From contig JAPTYO010000010.1 of the NCBI GenBank assembly GCA_036873135.1, positions 25,847,772 through 25,911,771 of the forward strand: DNA of 64,000 bases, in the 5' to 3' direction. The notes beneath the pieces were generated by a model. That model was not told the DNA's origin. It searched no databases and saw only the letters and a program-made list of their open reading frames with translations. Positions 11,524-22,862 of this stretch are shown piece after piece. A program made the translations under genes and the position numbers. Numbering within the stretch: the stretch's first letter is position 1; every line of letters begins with the position of its first letter. This stretch comes from Clarkia xantiana subsp. parviflora (taxonomy: Eukaryota; Streptophyta; Magnoliopsida; Myrtales; Onagraceae).

Positions 11524-12914
11524 TAGGGCTGGGCATAAAAACCGGTTCGGGCAAACCGAACCGGAACCAAACCGGACCAATACAAACCGGTTCTGACTGA
11601 ACCAGTTCTTAAATGGTTCGGTTTTGATAAGAAATATATGGAGCGTTTTTCGAATGGTTCAGAACAGGTTCCGAAACGGTTCCGAAACGGTTCTGAACCG
11701 GTTTTTCAGAACCACTTTTGTTACATAAAGCCTAAATTGTTAGATACTTATACACTCTTGCATCATTTTTTAGGGGTAGGATAAAAGGCTATAAACGAGC
11801 CGAATATCCGGCAAGCTCGACTCAACTCAATTTACTCCAACTCGAACTCGACTGAGCCTTAATTTTTCAAGCTCGAGCTCGACTCGGTGCCATACTTGAC
11901 ATGTTCGAGTTCGGCTCGACTCGCCTCGATAAGGTTAAAAAAATTCAATTAAATTATAAATGGTGCACCTTAGCTCGAGGTCGAACTCGACTCGATTAGG
12001 CTTTTGGCTCAAGCTCGAGCTCGAACTCTTCTTGGACTCAATATTTACATATATAATATTATTACATAAACCTCGAAAAACTCAAACTAGAACTCGGCTC
12101 GAATAGGCAAAAAAAAAAAAGCTCGATTAGGCTCGCGAGCCTCTCGAGTCGAGTACAAGTGAACTCGAACTCGACTCAGTATCATAAAAAGCTTGACTCG
12201 TCTCGAAATTTAGCGAGTCGAATTTGAATATCGACCAAGCCGATCTCGAGAAGCTCAGGAGTAGCTTGACTCGTTTACACCCATAAGGTAGATCCTTCAC
12301 TATTTGAGTTTGGTTCATATTGGATATATATGTGGTCGTAGCGGGTTTGTTTACTTATATATAGTTATTATATATTATGTTACCCCAGACTAGTTCAACA
12401 ATCAATGAGTTCAGTTTTGAATTCGAAACTTAACTCATAAATAGTTATATATTTTAACTGAGGTGATAGATTAACTGACTTGATATACAAATTTTCAACC
12501 AGAGATTTGCTGCACTTTTGAAGTTTGAGTTACGCCTCTTGACGTCATTATAAGTCTCGAGATTTATATTTTAAATATTTTGAATTTTTTATATTATTAG
12601 ATTGTTTCTAATTTAGACTTTGATACTCTCTGCTCTGAAGCGATCAATTGTCTTTATAGTTTGTATTTTGCAAATTTGTGGATTGCTTATGGATTATCAA
12701 CTTGGCTATGTATTTTGATTTTAGTAAAAAAAATGAAAAAAAAGGGTTCAAAACCGGTTCGAATCGATTCAAAACCGGTTCTGCTATGGTTCGGTTCTAG
12801 GACCTAAAATCTGGTTCGGTTGTTACATGGTACAAGAAACCAACTGAACCTAAAATCCGGTTCCGGATAGGTTCTGAACCGGTTCAGCCTAGAACCGAAC
12901 CATGTCCAGCCCTA
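11524..12914. mobile_element. hAT-type element, 8-bp TSD, rich in ACCGGTT motifs
   Basis: The ends are TAGGGCTGG and CCAGCCCTA, flanked by perfect 8-bp repeats CTTTTGTC (11516-11523 and 12915-12922). Subterminal regions are packed with ACCGGTTC/GAACCGGT motifs in inverted arrangement (11540-11710 and 12750-12900), which may be transposase-binding sites by analogy with other hAT elements. There is no transposase. The middle holds a separate CTCGAGCTCGA-rich repeat (about 11775-12290), which looks like a nested insertion. Length is 1391 bp. Confidence 0.87.
11775..12292. mobile_element. Nested repeat rich in CTCGAGCTCGA
   Basis: This block inside the hAT element begins near GGGGTAGG...AAACGAGCC and ends near GACTCGTTTACACCCATA, giving degenerate inverted ends (AAACGAG/CTCGTTT). 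Its interior is dominated by CTCGAACTCGACTCG motifs. A related repeat lies at 13410-13850. I could not define a convincing TSD, so it may be an old MITE. Confidence 0.5.
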
Positions 12915-13409
12915 CTTTTGTCATATTTTTATATTCCACTTGCCTTATGCATGAGCGCTAAGTCAAAATGCGAGGAAAGGGCATTGGAGTGAGCTAGAAC
13001 TTGGTTCTATTTTTTCATTAAAAACATTTTATAAATCTCAATCTACCCTTAAATAAAAATTTACTTTTTTTATTATTATAAAACTTAACAATTAAAATTA
13101 ATTTTTCTTATAAAATAAATAAATTTATATATACATAAATTTTTAAATTAAACACTTATATTAATATATATTATAATAATTATTTATATTTTTATTACAA
13201 TATAATAATAATAATAATAATAATAATAAAGTATATATATCAGAGATTATGTACAGTTGAATTTTTTTTTTTTAGTATATATGCCTATTATATTTATGAA
13301 TAAAATACTTTATACAATATATATGGATATTAATGTGTATAAAAGAATATGCATGCACTAATATTGGATTAGTAATTAAATAGCTTGGATAATTATATTC
13401 GACTAACAC

Positions 13410-13850
13410 TTAGAGTTGTAAATGAGTCGAGTTGAGTATCTGTCAAACTCGACTCGATTATAAAGTACCGATCTCAAAATTGGTCGAGCTCAAATTTCTA
13501 AAACTCGAACTCGACTCGCAACCATGCTCGACATAATTGAGCTCGGCTCGATTATAAAGTACCGATCTCGAAATTGGTCAAGCTCAAATTTCTGAAACTC
13601 GAACTCGGCTCGCTTCCAAGCTCGACTCGACTACTTAGCCAATTATATATCACAATATGTTAGCATTACTCATGACTGCCTGACTCGACCCAGAAGTTCA
13701 TTATACATCGCAATAAGATAATTGAGCTCGACCCGACAATAACTCAGATAAACTTGATGTCAACTTTATAAAACTCAATTAGGCTCGCGAGTACTTCAAG
13801 CCAAGTATTATAAAGTTTGATGTCAACTTTACATACCAAACAACTCAACT
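13410..13850. repeat. CTCGACTCGA-rich repeat with a 96-bp tandem duplication
   Basis: This is the same motif family as 11775-12292. Two copies of a unit of about 96 bp start at about 13453 and 13549; both read CGATTATAAAGTACCGATCT and TTGGTC.AGCTCAAATTTCT. It begins near TAGAGTTGTAAATGAGTCGAG, similar to TGTAAACGAG MITE ends. No coding capacity is seen. Confidence 0.55.
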
Positions 13851-13884
13851 CGAGTTGGCACAGTGCGTCAAAGTGCGTCAAATA

Positions 13885-14026
13885 TAGATGGGTATTTTTC
13901 GGTCAGCAAACGGTAATGAGCCGTTTTTTCTTCAAATTGGACGAAATCTGATTGGGAAGCGGTAGTAAATTCCCCACTGATGGATTGGTAACTAAATCAC
14001 CTGTAGTCGCCACTTTTCTTATAGTG
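13885..14026. mobile_element. Possible decayed CACTA 3' end
   Basis: The segment ends with TTTTCTTATAGTG, one mismatch from the TTTTCTTGTAGTG terminus of CACTA elements in this window. Interior motifs (GGTCAGCAAACGGTAATGAG) resemble those of the end at 17160-17484 (CTCGGTCAGCAATT). No opposite terminus was found. Confidence 0.3.
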
Positions 14027-14558
14027 TAAACGCGTGATCTAATATATTATTAATCAGTTTACCGTGATTTAACACTCCAAAGTTTTCGTTTTGAAGATTA
14101 TCAAATCGAGTATGCATAGTTTGTTTGTTTGTTTGTTTTTTTTTTTTTTTGAAGTATATGCAAATAATGCAACTATGCATAGTTTGACTTGCCTAGGACT
14201 GAAACTAGGTCTAGGTCGTATACTCGTACCGAACGCACCACAAATGCGTTTTCTTTCTGGTGGATCGATTTAAAATTGTGAATAATAATTAATTATTATC
14301 ACTTATTTACCTAGGGCACCCTGGATTTGCACCAAGGTACAGTTGCATCCCAAACTTCTTTTTGCACTGTCCTACCCTTTCCCAACTCGTGCAAACAGAA
14401 GTTGGTAGTTGGAAAAAAGTATTGTAAGTAGATAAAAATCAGTAGGCATGTACTAATTCATTGCATCTACCCCCGGTTAGGAAGGAGATGGACACTCAGA
14501 AACCTAACAGTCCACACACATGCATGATATATATATATATATACACGTTTATAACATT

Positions 14559-14837
14559 CACTACAAGAAATCCTAGTAGTTTGTGATGGACATATAATCT
14601 TATTTATAAGGGAATTGTGAAAATTCTTTACAAATACACCATTCAATTTTTTTTTAAATGACTCCTAACAAAAAGTTTAACTAAAAACTTCCTTAAAAAT
14701 ACATTGTAAAAATTTAAGTTTTGTAAGAAATTTATCTCAAAACATAATAAATCCCTAAAAAAATGCTTATAATTTGTGAGGAATTTGATTCCAAAAAATG
14801 CAGTCACAACTCATAAATGATCAATTTTCTTGTAGTG
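14559..14837. mobile_element. CACTA-derived MITE, 3-bp TSD
   Basis: It starts CACTACAAGAAATCC and ends AATTTTCTTGTAGTG, flanked by ATT on both sides (14556-14558 and 14838-14840). CACTA termini with a 3-bp duplication define the En/Spm superfamily. At 279 bp it has no coding capacity. The interior TTTGTGATGG.. / AATTTGTGAGGAATTTG is itself partly inverted. Confidence 0.85.
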
Positions 14838-15299
14838 ATTTAATGCATTTTAACAGCCCATGAAGAAAATTGTTAAATTAGTCCCCCTATACATGTATAT
14901 CTAAATCTAAATAAATATAATTCTTAAGGATTAAATTTTATAAAGACATGTGGCAAAGATCTGTATTTTTTAGTTTAAAATCAATTATAAAGTTTTTGGT
15001 TCTAAATGCATATTATTTTTCACATTGTACTATATATATATATAAGTTTTAAAATGCATCAAAATTTATTTAATTAATATCTATAGATATTTTTATTTAC
15101 TTTCATTTTCTAATAATGTAATATATATATTCTTAAATACTATAATTAAATAATCATAATTTACTTATTTTATAAAACTTTGATTTATAATTTAATTTTT
15201 TTCTCGTGAAAGTAAATGTTAAGAGCTTTTAATAATATATATATATATGGTATTCGATATTTATAACTTAGGTACATTTCTATAGTAAAAAAATTAAGA

Positions 15300-16246
15300 C
15301 GCGTGGTTTTTAACATATATTAATTTATAAATAAGGAGCAACGCATATATGTGTGAGTGTGAGAAATTCAGGTAGCTACAACAAATTCATGGCTCCAAGG
15401 ATGCCTCAAATGGGAGTACAATTAGGATTGCTTTTGTGTGCAGAGGGTTGCTTAATGTAGGGATGATGAGGATGTAGGACCAAAGAGGAAACCTTACATT
15501 CAATACATCCGTCCTAAAATTGGAAGAGTTCAGCCTGTTTCAGTCTTTTTTAGCTTGATGCGGCACCTAATTATAACATGTAGCTTGCTAGCTAGGGGAG
15601 GGGAGGGGACCATATATAAAATATCAAGTCGATCGACAAATGGCAACCAAGGAGGGTGAAGTCTTAAGCGTCCCGATATGATGTATCCGTCTAGGATCGT
15701 TGTATTAGAGGATAGAATTAGAAGATGACACTTTCCATACATGTCTCCCCATTAAATGTAAAGCTTCCTTTAAGAGCATTCCCCACTTGTATATATAGGG
15801 GTCCTCTCCTTCATTTGTATTCATCCAAGAGTTGAGCAAATACAATACATAAGAGTTCTCTCTTCATATCATAGTTTTAGCTTTTGTGATCGAGGGTTAG
15901 GCTGACTTAGGAGAGGTTCCTATAAGGCCGCACGGGTGAGGCAAAGTTAGGGAAAACTCCAAGCCCGTGACATTCACGTATGTGTTAGCATTCATATCCA
16001 TGATCATATATTTGAACTCATATCGTTATATACGTATATGTCATGTATATACACTTGCCGCACTAACCATGTCGGCAGATATAATCATTCCCGGCTAAGT
16101 CAAGGAAGGAATGCATAATAACAAGGTCCACGCACCGACGGATAATAAGTCCACCCTGAGGTAACACCCGAACTTAAATCGAACGTATACTCTATCGAAA
16201 ATAGAGTCAAGACGAGGTCATGCCACCACTTAACTCGGGGGGCAAA
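15300..16246 (+). mobile_element. Truncated internal region of a gypsy-type element and LTR-like fragments
   Basis: The stretch from about 16060 to 16246 ends ACTTAACTCGGGGGGCAAA, a polypurine tract directly before the LTR at 16247. Upstream, 15780-15960 (TATATATAGGGG, then CATTTGTATTCATCC and GAGTTCTCTCTTC) looks like the promoter and R region of another LTR. No gag or pol protein is recognisable, and the 5' part of the element is missing. I see no ordinary gene here. Confidence 0.45.
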
Positions 16247-16906
16247 TGATGGGTATACGTCCGATTCAGGTTCGTTTTATATTATTCGGACTTTGTTTAC
16301 ACGTCAAACCCACTAAAAGGTTTCGAAATTTTCACCCGTGGGTACTAAAAAATCCGGGGCACGTGCGTACGCGCCCCGGACTTGCACCACGTCCGGATTG
16401 CAAGACAATCCGACCCTCCGGATTGTCCCGTTATTCCGGACCTCTTGGGATCATCGCGATACCTCGGGACGGTCCGGGTTCCTCCTATTGATGATGTTTA
16501 AACCCCCTACGCAAACACCGCACTTGCAAACCCTCCTGATGTCAGTTTTACTCCCGTCTACGCTCGGTTCATCTTTGCATTGAACCGATGTCGGACCGTT
16601 CAAAACCCGGTTTGATTCCAAATAGGAGCCTTGATCATTTATTTCATAAAAAAATAAAAACGAAGTTGACAGCGGAAGCTCTTCCCTTTCTCTTGCTTTC
16701 TCTCTCTAAAATATCTGACTTAAGCTTCGGAGAGGGTTCATCGCACTCCAACCCCCCCCCCTTGCTTGGTGTGCGATACTTCCCCTCTTGCAGGTATACG
16801 GAGACGCACGAGTTCGGCACATGCGAAGACCCGAAATAGGGGCAACCCGAGGCATTCTTCCGTCGTCACTACCAGATCTGACTCCCCACTCAGAAAGGAT
16901 CCAACA
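16247..16906 (+). mobile_element. 3' LTR of a truncated gypsy-type retrotransposon
   Basis: The LTR begins TGATGGGTATACGTCC immediately after a G-rich polypurine tract (16235-16242) and ends GATCCAACA, so it keeps TG...CA ends. At 660 bp it is much more GC-rich than its surroundings. The TGATGG start and the tract spacing match the minus-strand element at 48506-55832. The matching 5' LTR is absent from the window, so the TSD cannot be verified. The 60-80 codon ORFs in it have no recognisable product. Confidence 0.65.
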
Positions 16907-17159
16907 GTTATGTAGGGTTAAACAAGTCGTTTAGCAAGTAACAGATCAAAGTGTGTTAACATGACGTTGAAACAATGTCATCAGCTTTGTACTTATGTTA
17001 ATTCATACATGCAGTTAAAGCACAACAAATAATACATACAACCCGGAATTGTTAATATATGTGTCTGCATAACCATGGAATTAAAATAAAATAATAATGT
17101 TAATTAATGTGTCAGCATAACCATGGAATGTGTCAACACGTTGACTGTGGCTGCACCGA

Positions 17160-17484
17160 AGGTACTGTTTAATAGGCTGAAAATCGTCGACCTATTAAAA
17201 GCTCCGTAAGAAAATCGTTTGGACACAGCTGAGGTGTATATCGGTCGGATTTACGTAAGGGACTCTCCGTCCGAGCAAGGACTGTCAACTGCCAGTCGGT
17301 GTTTTTAATTTCGTTCCGACTGGTTGGTTAAAACGAGAAAAGGTCGGAAAAATAGGTCAGTAAAAGGCCAGGGGAACTTTTTCGGTCGATTCGGACGTAA
17401 TAAGGTAAGACAACGGCAGTAGATTCCCGACCGGCGGCTCGGTCAGCAATTCTGCTGTAGGTAAAACCGATTTTTCTTGTAGTG
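17160..17484. mobile_element. CACTA element end (unpaired)
   Basis: It ends CCGATTTTTCTTGTAGTG at 17484, a clear CACTA terminus. Subterminal repeats of GGTCGG/GACTGG type precede it (about 17240-17450). I found no matching CACTACAAG start within reach, so this is a truncated element or its partner end has decayed. Confidence 0.55.
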
Positions 17485-18660
17485 AGATTTTGTTGTTTTT
17501 AGTAGGATTTTGTTTATGTTCTTTTAAAGGTTTATTATTATTATTATTATTAATTGGAAAAATGAATGTAAGGGTATTTAATTTTGTAACTTTACAAAAT
17601 TATTATTATGCATAAAATTGTGTAACAAACTGAATTTTGATTGTATTCATTATGCATGCATTAGTAATTTAGTATACATATATGGTACAACTGTTTATAC
17701 ATATATCTTAGTATATATCTTAGTGCGGTCTAATCTAATCATTAGTTAATACGTGTTTTAACTAAATGGTGAGACAAACACCCTCTAAGCCTATATGGTC
17801 AGATTATACTCCAATTGATATATAGGTACAAAGTATTACAATAATATACATCATTCAAAGCAGAAGGCTTGTAATCATATCAAATCCGATTCAGAGTATT
17901 AATCGAATAGGGCCCAATTATATTCATCTATTCATACATAGTATCAGATTTCGCATGATGAGTTATTATTATTTCCGACTAGGTTATAACTTTTCCAACT
18001 TCAAGTCGTGTCGTTGTAGTAGTCTAAACTATACCTTTCGTAAAAGCTCCAACATGGTAATCTTTAGAGTTTATTATGTAGGATCGAATGTTACACAATA
18101 GATCGATTTGTCTAATGTAATGATATGAGCTCATGAAGGTTTGGTATAGCTGCGCTTAAGCTCATCGATGAAGATATTATAATATTTTATCATCACATTA
18201 TTTACATAAGAGATTTGTAACCGAAACATATAAAAAATTGAAATTGACCGCCTAGTATATATATATATATGGTAATAATTAAACTGTTTTCACGGTTACA
18301 GTTTACGCCAAATTGAATATAAAATTAGCATGTTACATGTATTGAGGTTTCTTAATGGGTGTTTGAGAATGATCCTTTAAAAAGTTAGAATTATTGCACT
18401 GAAATACGCTCAATTGGACGCTCAATTGAAAGGCGTCGTTGGAACCCGATGAATATTAAATTGAATGCATTCCGCTGCAATTCTTTTAATTTACTGTTTA
18501 GTTCATCTTAAGTACACATCAAAAGACCCCACGTGGCTGAAACATGCTCATTTTCCGACCAATTTGACATTAATAGTAATATATATTGCATTTTGCTCGA
18601 AAATTGAAAGCTTAAAGAGTTAATGTTAAAAAAAAAAATTAAAGTTTGAGGAACGATTAG
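17485..18660. other. AT-rich intergenic DNA
   Basis: No gene, RNA or transposon end was recognised between the CACTA end and the Tourist-like MITE. The region contains a (TTA)n tract at about 17532-17552 and an AT microsatellite near 18255-18270. Confidence 0.5.
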
Positions 18661-18663
18661 TTA

Positions 18664-19063
18664 GAGCATCCACAATGGTATTACGTAAATATTACGTAAA
18701 CATGGGTCCTACATGTTTATTTAAGTAAAGTAAAAAAAACTATCTACAATGGTATTACATAGCATTTCTTAAAGATGGGACGCACACGTAAATTTATGTT
18801 TTTACATAAAGTATTCCTTAAATATAAGGAATGCACTATGTATTACGTAACCAATTTTTAAATATAAATTAATTCATTTTATACTTAATGCTAATATCTT
18901 ATTGGTGATTATTGAGAAATTTAATAATAAAATATATTTAACGAATATGTTTAAGTAATACGATTGCAGAGAAAATATTTTTTACGTATTACTTAAAGTG
19001 TACATAAATGTCTACGTGACAACTTTAAAGAATACCATTTATGTAAAACCATTGTGGATGCTC
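18664..19063. mobile_element. Tourist-like MITE (PIF/Harbinger type), TTA TSD
   Basis: The termini are GAGCATCCACAATGGT and ACCATTGTGGATGCTC, flanked by TTA on both sides (18661-18663 and 19064-19066). A TTA/TAA duplication with about 16-bp TIRs is typical of PIF/Harbinger-derived MITEs. It is 400 bp with no ORF. A truncated relative in the opposite orientation lies at 21502-21670. Confidence 0.85.
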
Positions 19064-19129
19064 TTATTGGATCAAATTAATTCAGGTAACAAAATATATT
19101 TTTTTAAAAGAATTAGATTTTTTTTGAGT

Positions 19130-19570
19130 AGAAATACCCTTACGGGGATGTAACATAATATATATATATTATGAAAGTTGTCGTGAAACTTATTTAACAT
19201 AATATATATATATATATATTATAAAAGTTGTCGTGAAACTTGTAATATAATATATATTGTTATACATAAACTATAAATTATAAAGTTTTATATATTTTAT
19301 TATATGTATTATGAAGTAGCCGTTAATTTTATAATATAATATTTATATTCTATATATATATTATTTATGTGGCGGCCTATGTACTTCAGCTAAACTGTAT
19401 AGAATTACTATTTAAATGGAATTTTTTAATTAATTTGTTTCTTTATTTTACGTAGATACTAAAATAGAAGATAAAATTACTTCTTAATTTATAACCAATC
19501 AATATTTATGTCTAAATTTATAGATCTCCAATTAAATGCCGATTAAATTAAAAAACGCTGTTAATGGCAA
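19130..19570 (-). mobile_element. Helitron fragment related to 8245-10283
   Basis: The run ACTGTATAGAATTACTATTTAAATGG (about 19393-19420) and the next 150 bp match about 10047-10215 of the Helitron with scattered substitutions. An AT-rich tandem segment (ATAAAAGTTGTCGTGAAACTT, two copies at about 19168 and 19220) precedes it. The hairpin and CTAG end are not preserved here. Confidence 0.5.
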
Positions 19571-19989
19571 AAAAAACAAAAATAATTATTAACTTATATA
19601 TATATATATATATATAAAATAAATAATAAAAGCAAGCCCTTCATTCTAATTATAAATTTTCAGAGCTAGCTAGCCATGCTCATTTATATATATATATATA
19701 TAGAATAAGATGATCAACAGACTAAGTTTTTATGTAGGTTTTTTGGAATATCGGACACACCTAATACTCATATATGGTGGATAGTCATACATAATCGTTA
19801 GATGGAGTCATATATAGATAGATACACCAGTGGGTCTATCACCTGTTTGGCCGAGACTGCATGCTGAGGTTGCAACGACAGGTGTAATCCTCAACCGTTG
19901 ATGGAGAAATTATCACCCTTCTATTCACTAATTCAATTCAACCTCACTGACTCTATTGTTAATCATACGTTTCAATTAGAAGCTAGCTA

Positions 19990-20500
19990 ACTAGTGTATG
20001 CTTAGCTTGCTAAATGCTAACTTTATACATTTTGAAAATAAAAAATCATTGACCCAAATTGACATAGCCGGACCTATCCTAGGGCTAGATCCAACCCTGG
20101 GTCAGGATCGCCGGACTCAAGCGACCCGATCCTGGGTCGGATCTAGTCCTAGGCTAGGTCAGTTTTGGGTCAATGATTCGATTTTCAAATTTAAGAACTA
20201 AATTGAACAAATTAAAAGTTAGGAAAGTATAAGAGGGAGTAAATCGAACAAAATCAAAACTTTAGGACTATTCACGTGCACGGCACATGACACCTAACGG
20301 CCAAATCGGACGGAATTTTAACGGTGGTACAAAAAGTGTACAAAATATAAAACATTGGTACCAAAAGTGTACAAAAATAAAAATCCGATAATAGAAGTGG
20401 ATTTCGATCGAATAAGTGCTATGAAACAAACCCTTAAAAATGATATAATGAACTTGTTTAATTTGACACAAAAACATCCCCATAAGGATCTATCATCTGT
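19990..20500. mobile_element. Foldback repeat family, copy 2
   Basis: The core at about 20065-20160 (CCGGACCTATCCTAGGGCTAG, CCTGGGTCAGGATCGCC, GGATCTAGTCCTAGGCTAGG) matches the palindrome at 2228-2406. The right flank (AACTAAATTGAACAAA, TTCACGTGCACGGCACATG, then GTACCAAAAGTGTACAAAA) matches copies 3 and 4. The palindrome is shorter and more diverged than in copy 1. Confidence 0.65.
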
Positions 20501-20584
20501 CGGTCAATATCATCTCCCATATTCACCGAGAAACCCTAGTTATGTACTTTGTCTCTAATTAATATTCTCTAGCTACATATCTAG

Positions 20585-20770
20585 GGGCAGTGTTATCAAA
20601 ACCGGACCGGCGGTTCGACCGGGAACCGGAGCCTCCACCAGTTTGGTTCAACCAAATTCGGAGGATATAAGCGAACCCGGTTTGACATCCCGGTTTTCAA
20701 CGAATCGCCCGGCTCTGAGCGGACCGGGCGGTCTGCAGGTTCACCGTTTCACCATCCAAAACAAGAGGGG
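20585..20770. repeat. ACCGG-rich repeat end
   Basis: It begins GCAGTGTTATCAAAACCGG and continues with GGCGGTTCGACCGG motifs. The reverse-oriented counterpart is at about 47290-47427, ending CTGATTATGATAACAGTGC. The shared terminus suggests a dispersed transposon family whose class I cannot assign. Confidence 0.5.
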
Positions 20771-20774
20771 AAAA

Positions 20775-21490
20775 AAAATTAACAGCATGTTTGGTTCTTA
20801 AATTATGTGGAATAAGCATTCATAATTCCCAATTTTGAGGGAATACTTAATCCTAGCCTAACCCCTATGATTAAGTATTATAATTAAAATAAATAAATAA
20901 AAATACTATCTTAGCCCTAAGTTATCTATATAGCCCTAATTTATTTATTTACATCATAGCATACGTCTAGTTATTTACAACATGTATCTTACAATTTGTT
21001 TCGTCGTTTACGTACATAATATTTTTTTACATAATATGTTTGTTTTTTTTACATAATCTGTTTACACAATCAGTTTTTTTTTTTTTTTGTACATAATCTG
21101 ATTACACAACATGTTTCTTGTGTATTATATATAATATATTATATCATGTAGATAAATCTAATTAAAAGTGATCATATTTCAATTTAATTAAGAATAATAA
21201 TTTAACATTGACAATATATTTATAATGAATTTTATAATATCTCAAAAAATTGTTTAAAAAATGTTTTTTTTTTAAGATTAAAAAAAATTAATTTTTTGTT
21301 TAATAATATGTGATTTGACTTTTTCATGTTTAATATTTTTAATTTAATTAATACAAATAGCAAAATGGTATATATGTCAATTATGGCATATTCCATTTCT
21401 TTACGTATAACATTTTATCAACCAAACATTGGATTTGTAATCGTCATTCCCTATTCATCATGTCAACCAAACAACTTCATATTAATATTA
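20775..21490. mobile_element. Possible AT-rich MITE with GTTTGGTT/AACCAAAC ends
   Basis: The segment starts near CATGTTTGGTTCTTAAATTATG and ends near TCATGTCAACCAAACAAC; GTTTGGTT-type ends are common in plant PIF/Harbinger MITEs. A second internal ATCAACCAAACATTGG lies at about 21418-21433. No matching TSD was confirmed. Confidence 0.35.
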
Positions 21491-21501
21491 CTTATTCCTT
21501 A

Positions 21502-21670
21502 GAGCATCCACAATGGTTTTACTTAAATCATATTCTTTAAAGCTGACACGTAGACATTTATGTACACTTTAAGTAATACATAAAGTTAAGATACACGTAA
21601 ATAATATTTGCTCTGCAGTCGTATTACTTAAATATATTCCCTAAATATATTTTATTATTAAATTTTCCAA
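21502..21670. mobile_element. Truncated Tourist-like MITE
   Basis: It starts TTAGAGCATCCACAATGGTTTT and follows the reverse complement of the right part of 18664-19063 (CTTTAAAG, ACATTTATGTACACTTTAAG, CGTATTACTTAAATATATTC). The far end is lost just before the GC-rich flank of the large CACTA element. Confidence 0.6.
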
Positions 21671-22118
21671 CAAACTCTTCTTGTTATGTCAAGAGATCTG
21701 TACGGTACCGTTCGAACCCTTAAATGCATCCGCTGCCGCCCCTCCTCCTCCGACCATCTCCTCGGATAATAGTGAATCCTTCTCCGGCAGCTGCTTTACC
21801 ATCTGATTCCACTACAAGAAAACAGAGCATCAGCAACAGATTCTTTCCAACAGAATCTATCTGTTGGAAATTTCCAACAGATTTCCAACGGCCTACAACA
21901 GATCTCAATTTTATCAATTTCCAACAGAATTTCCAACAGATATTACCAACAAGCAAATTTCTGTTGGAAATCCGATGGAAAGTAAAGATTTCCAACAGAT
22001 TCTCCAACCACTTAAGCTCGTTGGAAATTTGCAACACAACAGATGTTCAAATTAAAAAAAAAAAAAAAATGCACAAAATGAAACAACAAAGTATTGAACT
22101 CAAAACATTTTAAAATGT

Positions 22119-22479
22119 AAATGCATAACTTCTTATTTACTTATATGATTTTCGATAGTTTTACCCGCGCGATAATTATGTCAGATGGATTTAAAAATTG
22201 AGTTGGAATAAATTTTTGTTATTTAACAGACTAATAAGAGTTTTTCATGTAAAAAAATTTCTTTTTTGGCCATTATTTGTTATTTGATGATATTAGGTAC
22301 TATAATATATATATATATATATATGCCATCTGTTTAACATTATAATATTTATACATATATGTTGATATAGTATACAAACAAAGATATTTATGGTCCTCTG
22401 TTTCATAAATGCATAACTTCCTATTTACTTATATGATTTTTGATAATTTTACCCACGCGGTGCGCGGGTTAGCAGCTAG
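22119..22479 (+). mobile_element. Helitron 3' terminal region, duplicated
   Basis: At 22452-22479 a hairpin (CCCACGCGGTGCGCGGG) is followed by TTAGCAG and CTAG, then T: a Helitron 3' terminus on the plus strand. The preceding 50 bp (AAATGCATAACTTC.TATTTACTTATATGATTTT) is also present at about 22119-22165, where the hairpin is broken (CCCGCGCGATAAT). Two related ends are therefore stacked here, inside the CACTA element. The 5' terminus was not located. Confidence 0.6.
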
Positions 22480-22779
22480 TATATAAATAAATAAGAGAAA
22501 ACAATAAAATTTATGTTGACACTAAGGCTCCAATAAATATTTGAATTTTCAAAATATATACGCATAAATGAAAACATATTTTATGGTAGCGGTAAGAGTT
22601 GAACTCATAACCACTAATTTAACAAATTAGCAAACTAGCAATTGAATTGGATGATTTTCTAATCATTTGTTGATATTAAAAAAAAAAAAGATAAAACAAA
22701 AAAAAACGCAGATTAGCAAACTAACAGTTGAGCTGGATGATTTTTCTAATCATTTGTTTGAAATTAAGAAAAAAAAAAT

Positions 22780-22862
22780 CTATGTACACCGTGAGAATTG
22801 AACTCTGGACACTATGATCAATGAATATAAACCACGCATTTAACTAACTGAGCCAACTTGTT
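22780..22862 (-). other. tRNA-like / SINE-like pol III remnant
   Basis: On the minus strand TTGGCTCAGTTAGTTAAATG resembles a pol III A box and GAGTTCAATTCTCACG a B box, about 45 nt apart. A standard cloverleaf with CCA-ready acceptor pairing is not evident, so it is not called a tRNA gene. It could be a tRNA-derived SINE head or a decayed tRNA. Similar GAGTTGAACTC motifs lie at about 22609. Confidence 0.3.

Noticed and set aside
16246..16839. Cluster of 81-83 codon plus-strand ORFs
   Set aside because: They lie entirely in a gypsy-type LTR with TG...CA ends and a preceding polypurine tract; no protein family is recognised.
22780..22862. tRNA gene on the minus strand
   Set aside because: A- and B-box-like motifs exist, but acceptor and anticodon stem pairing is not evident; kept only as a SINE-like remnant.
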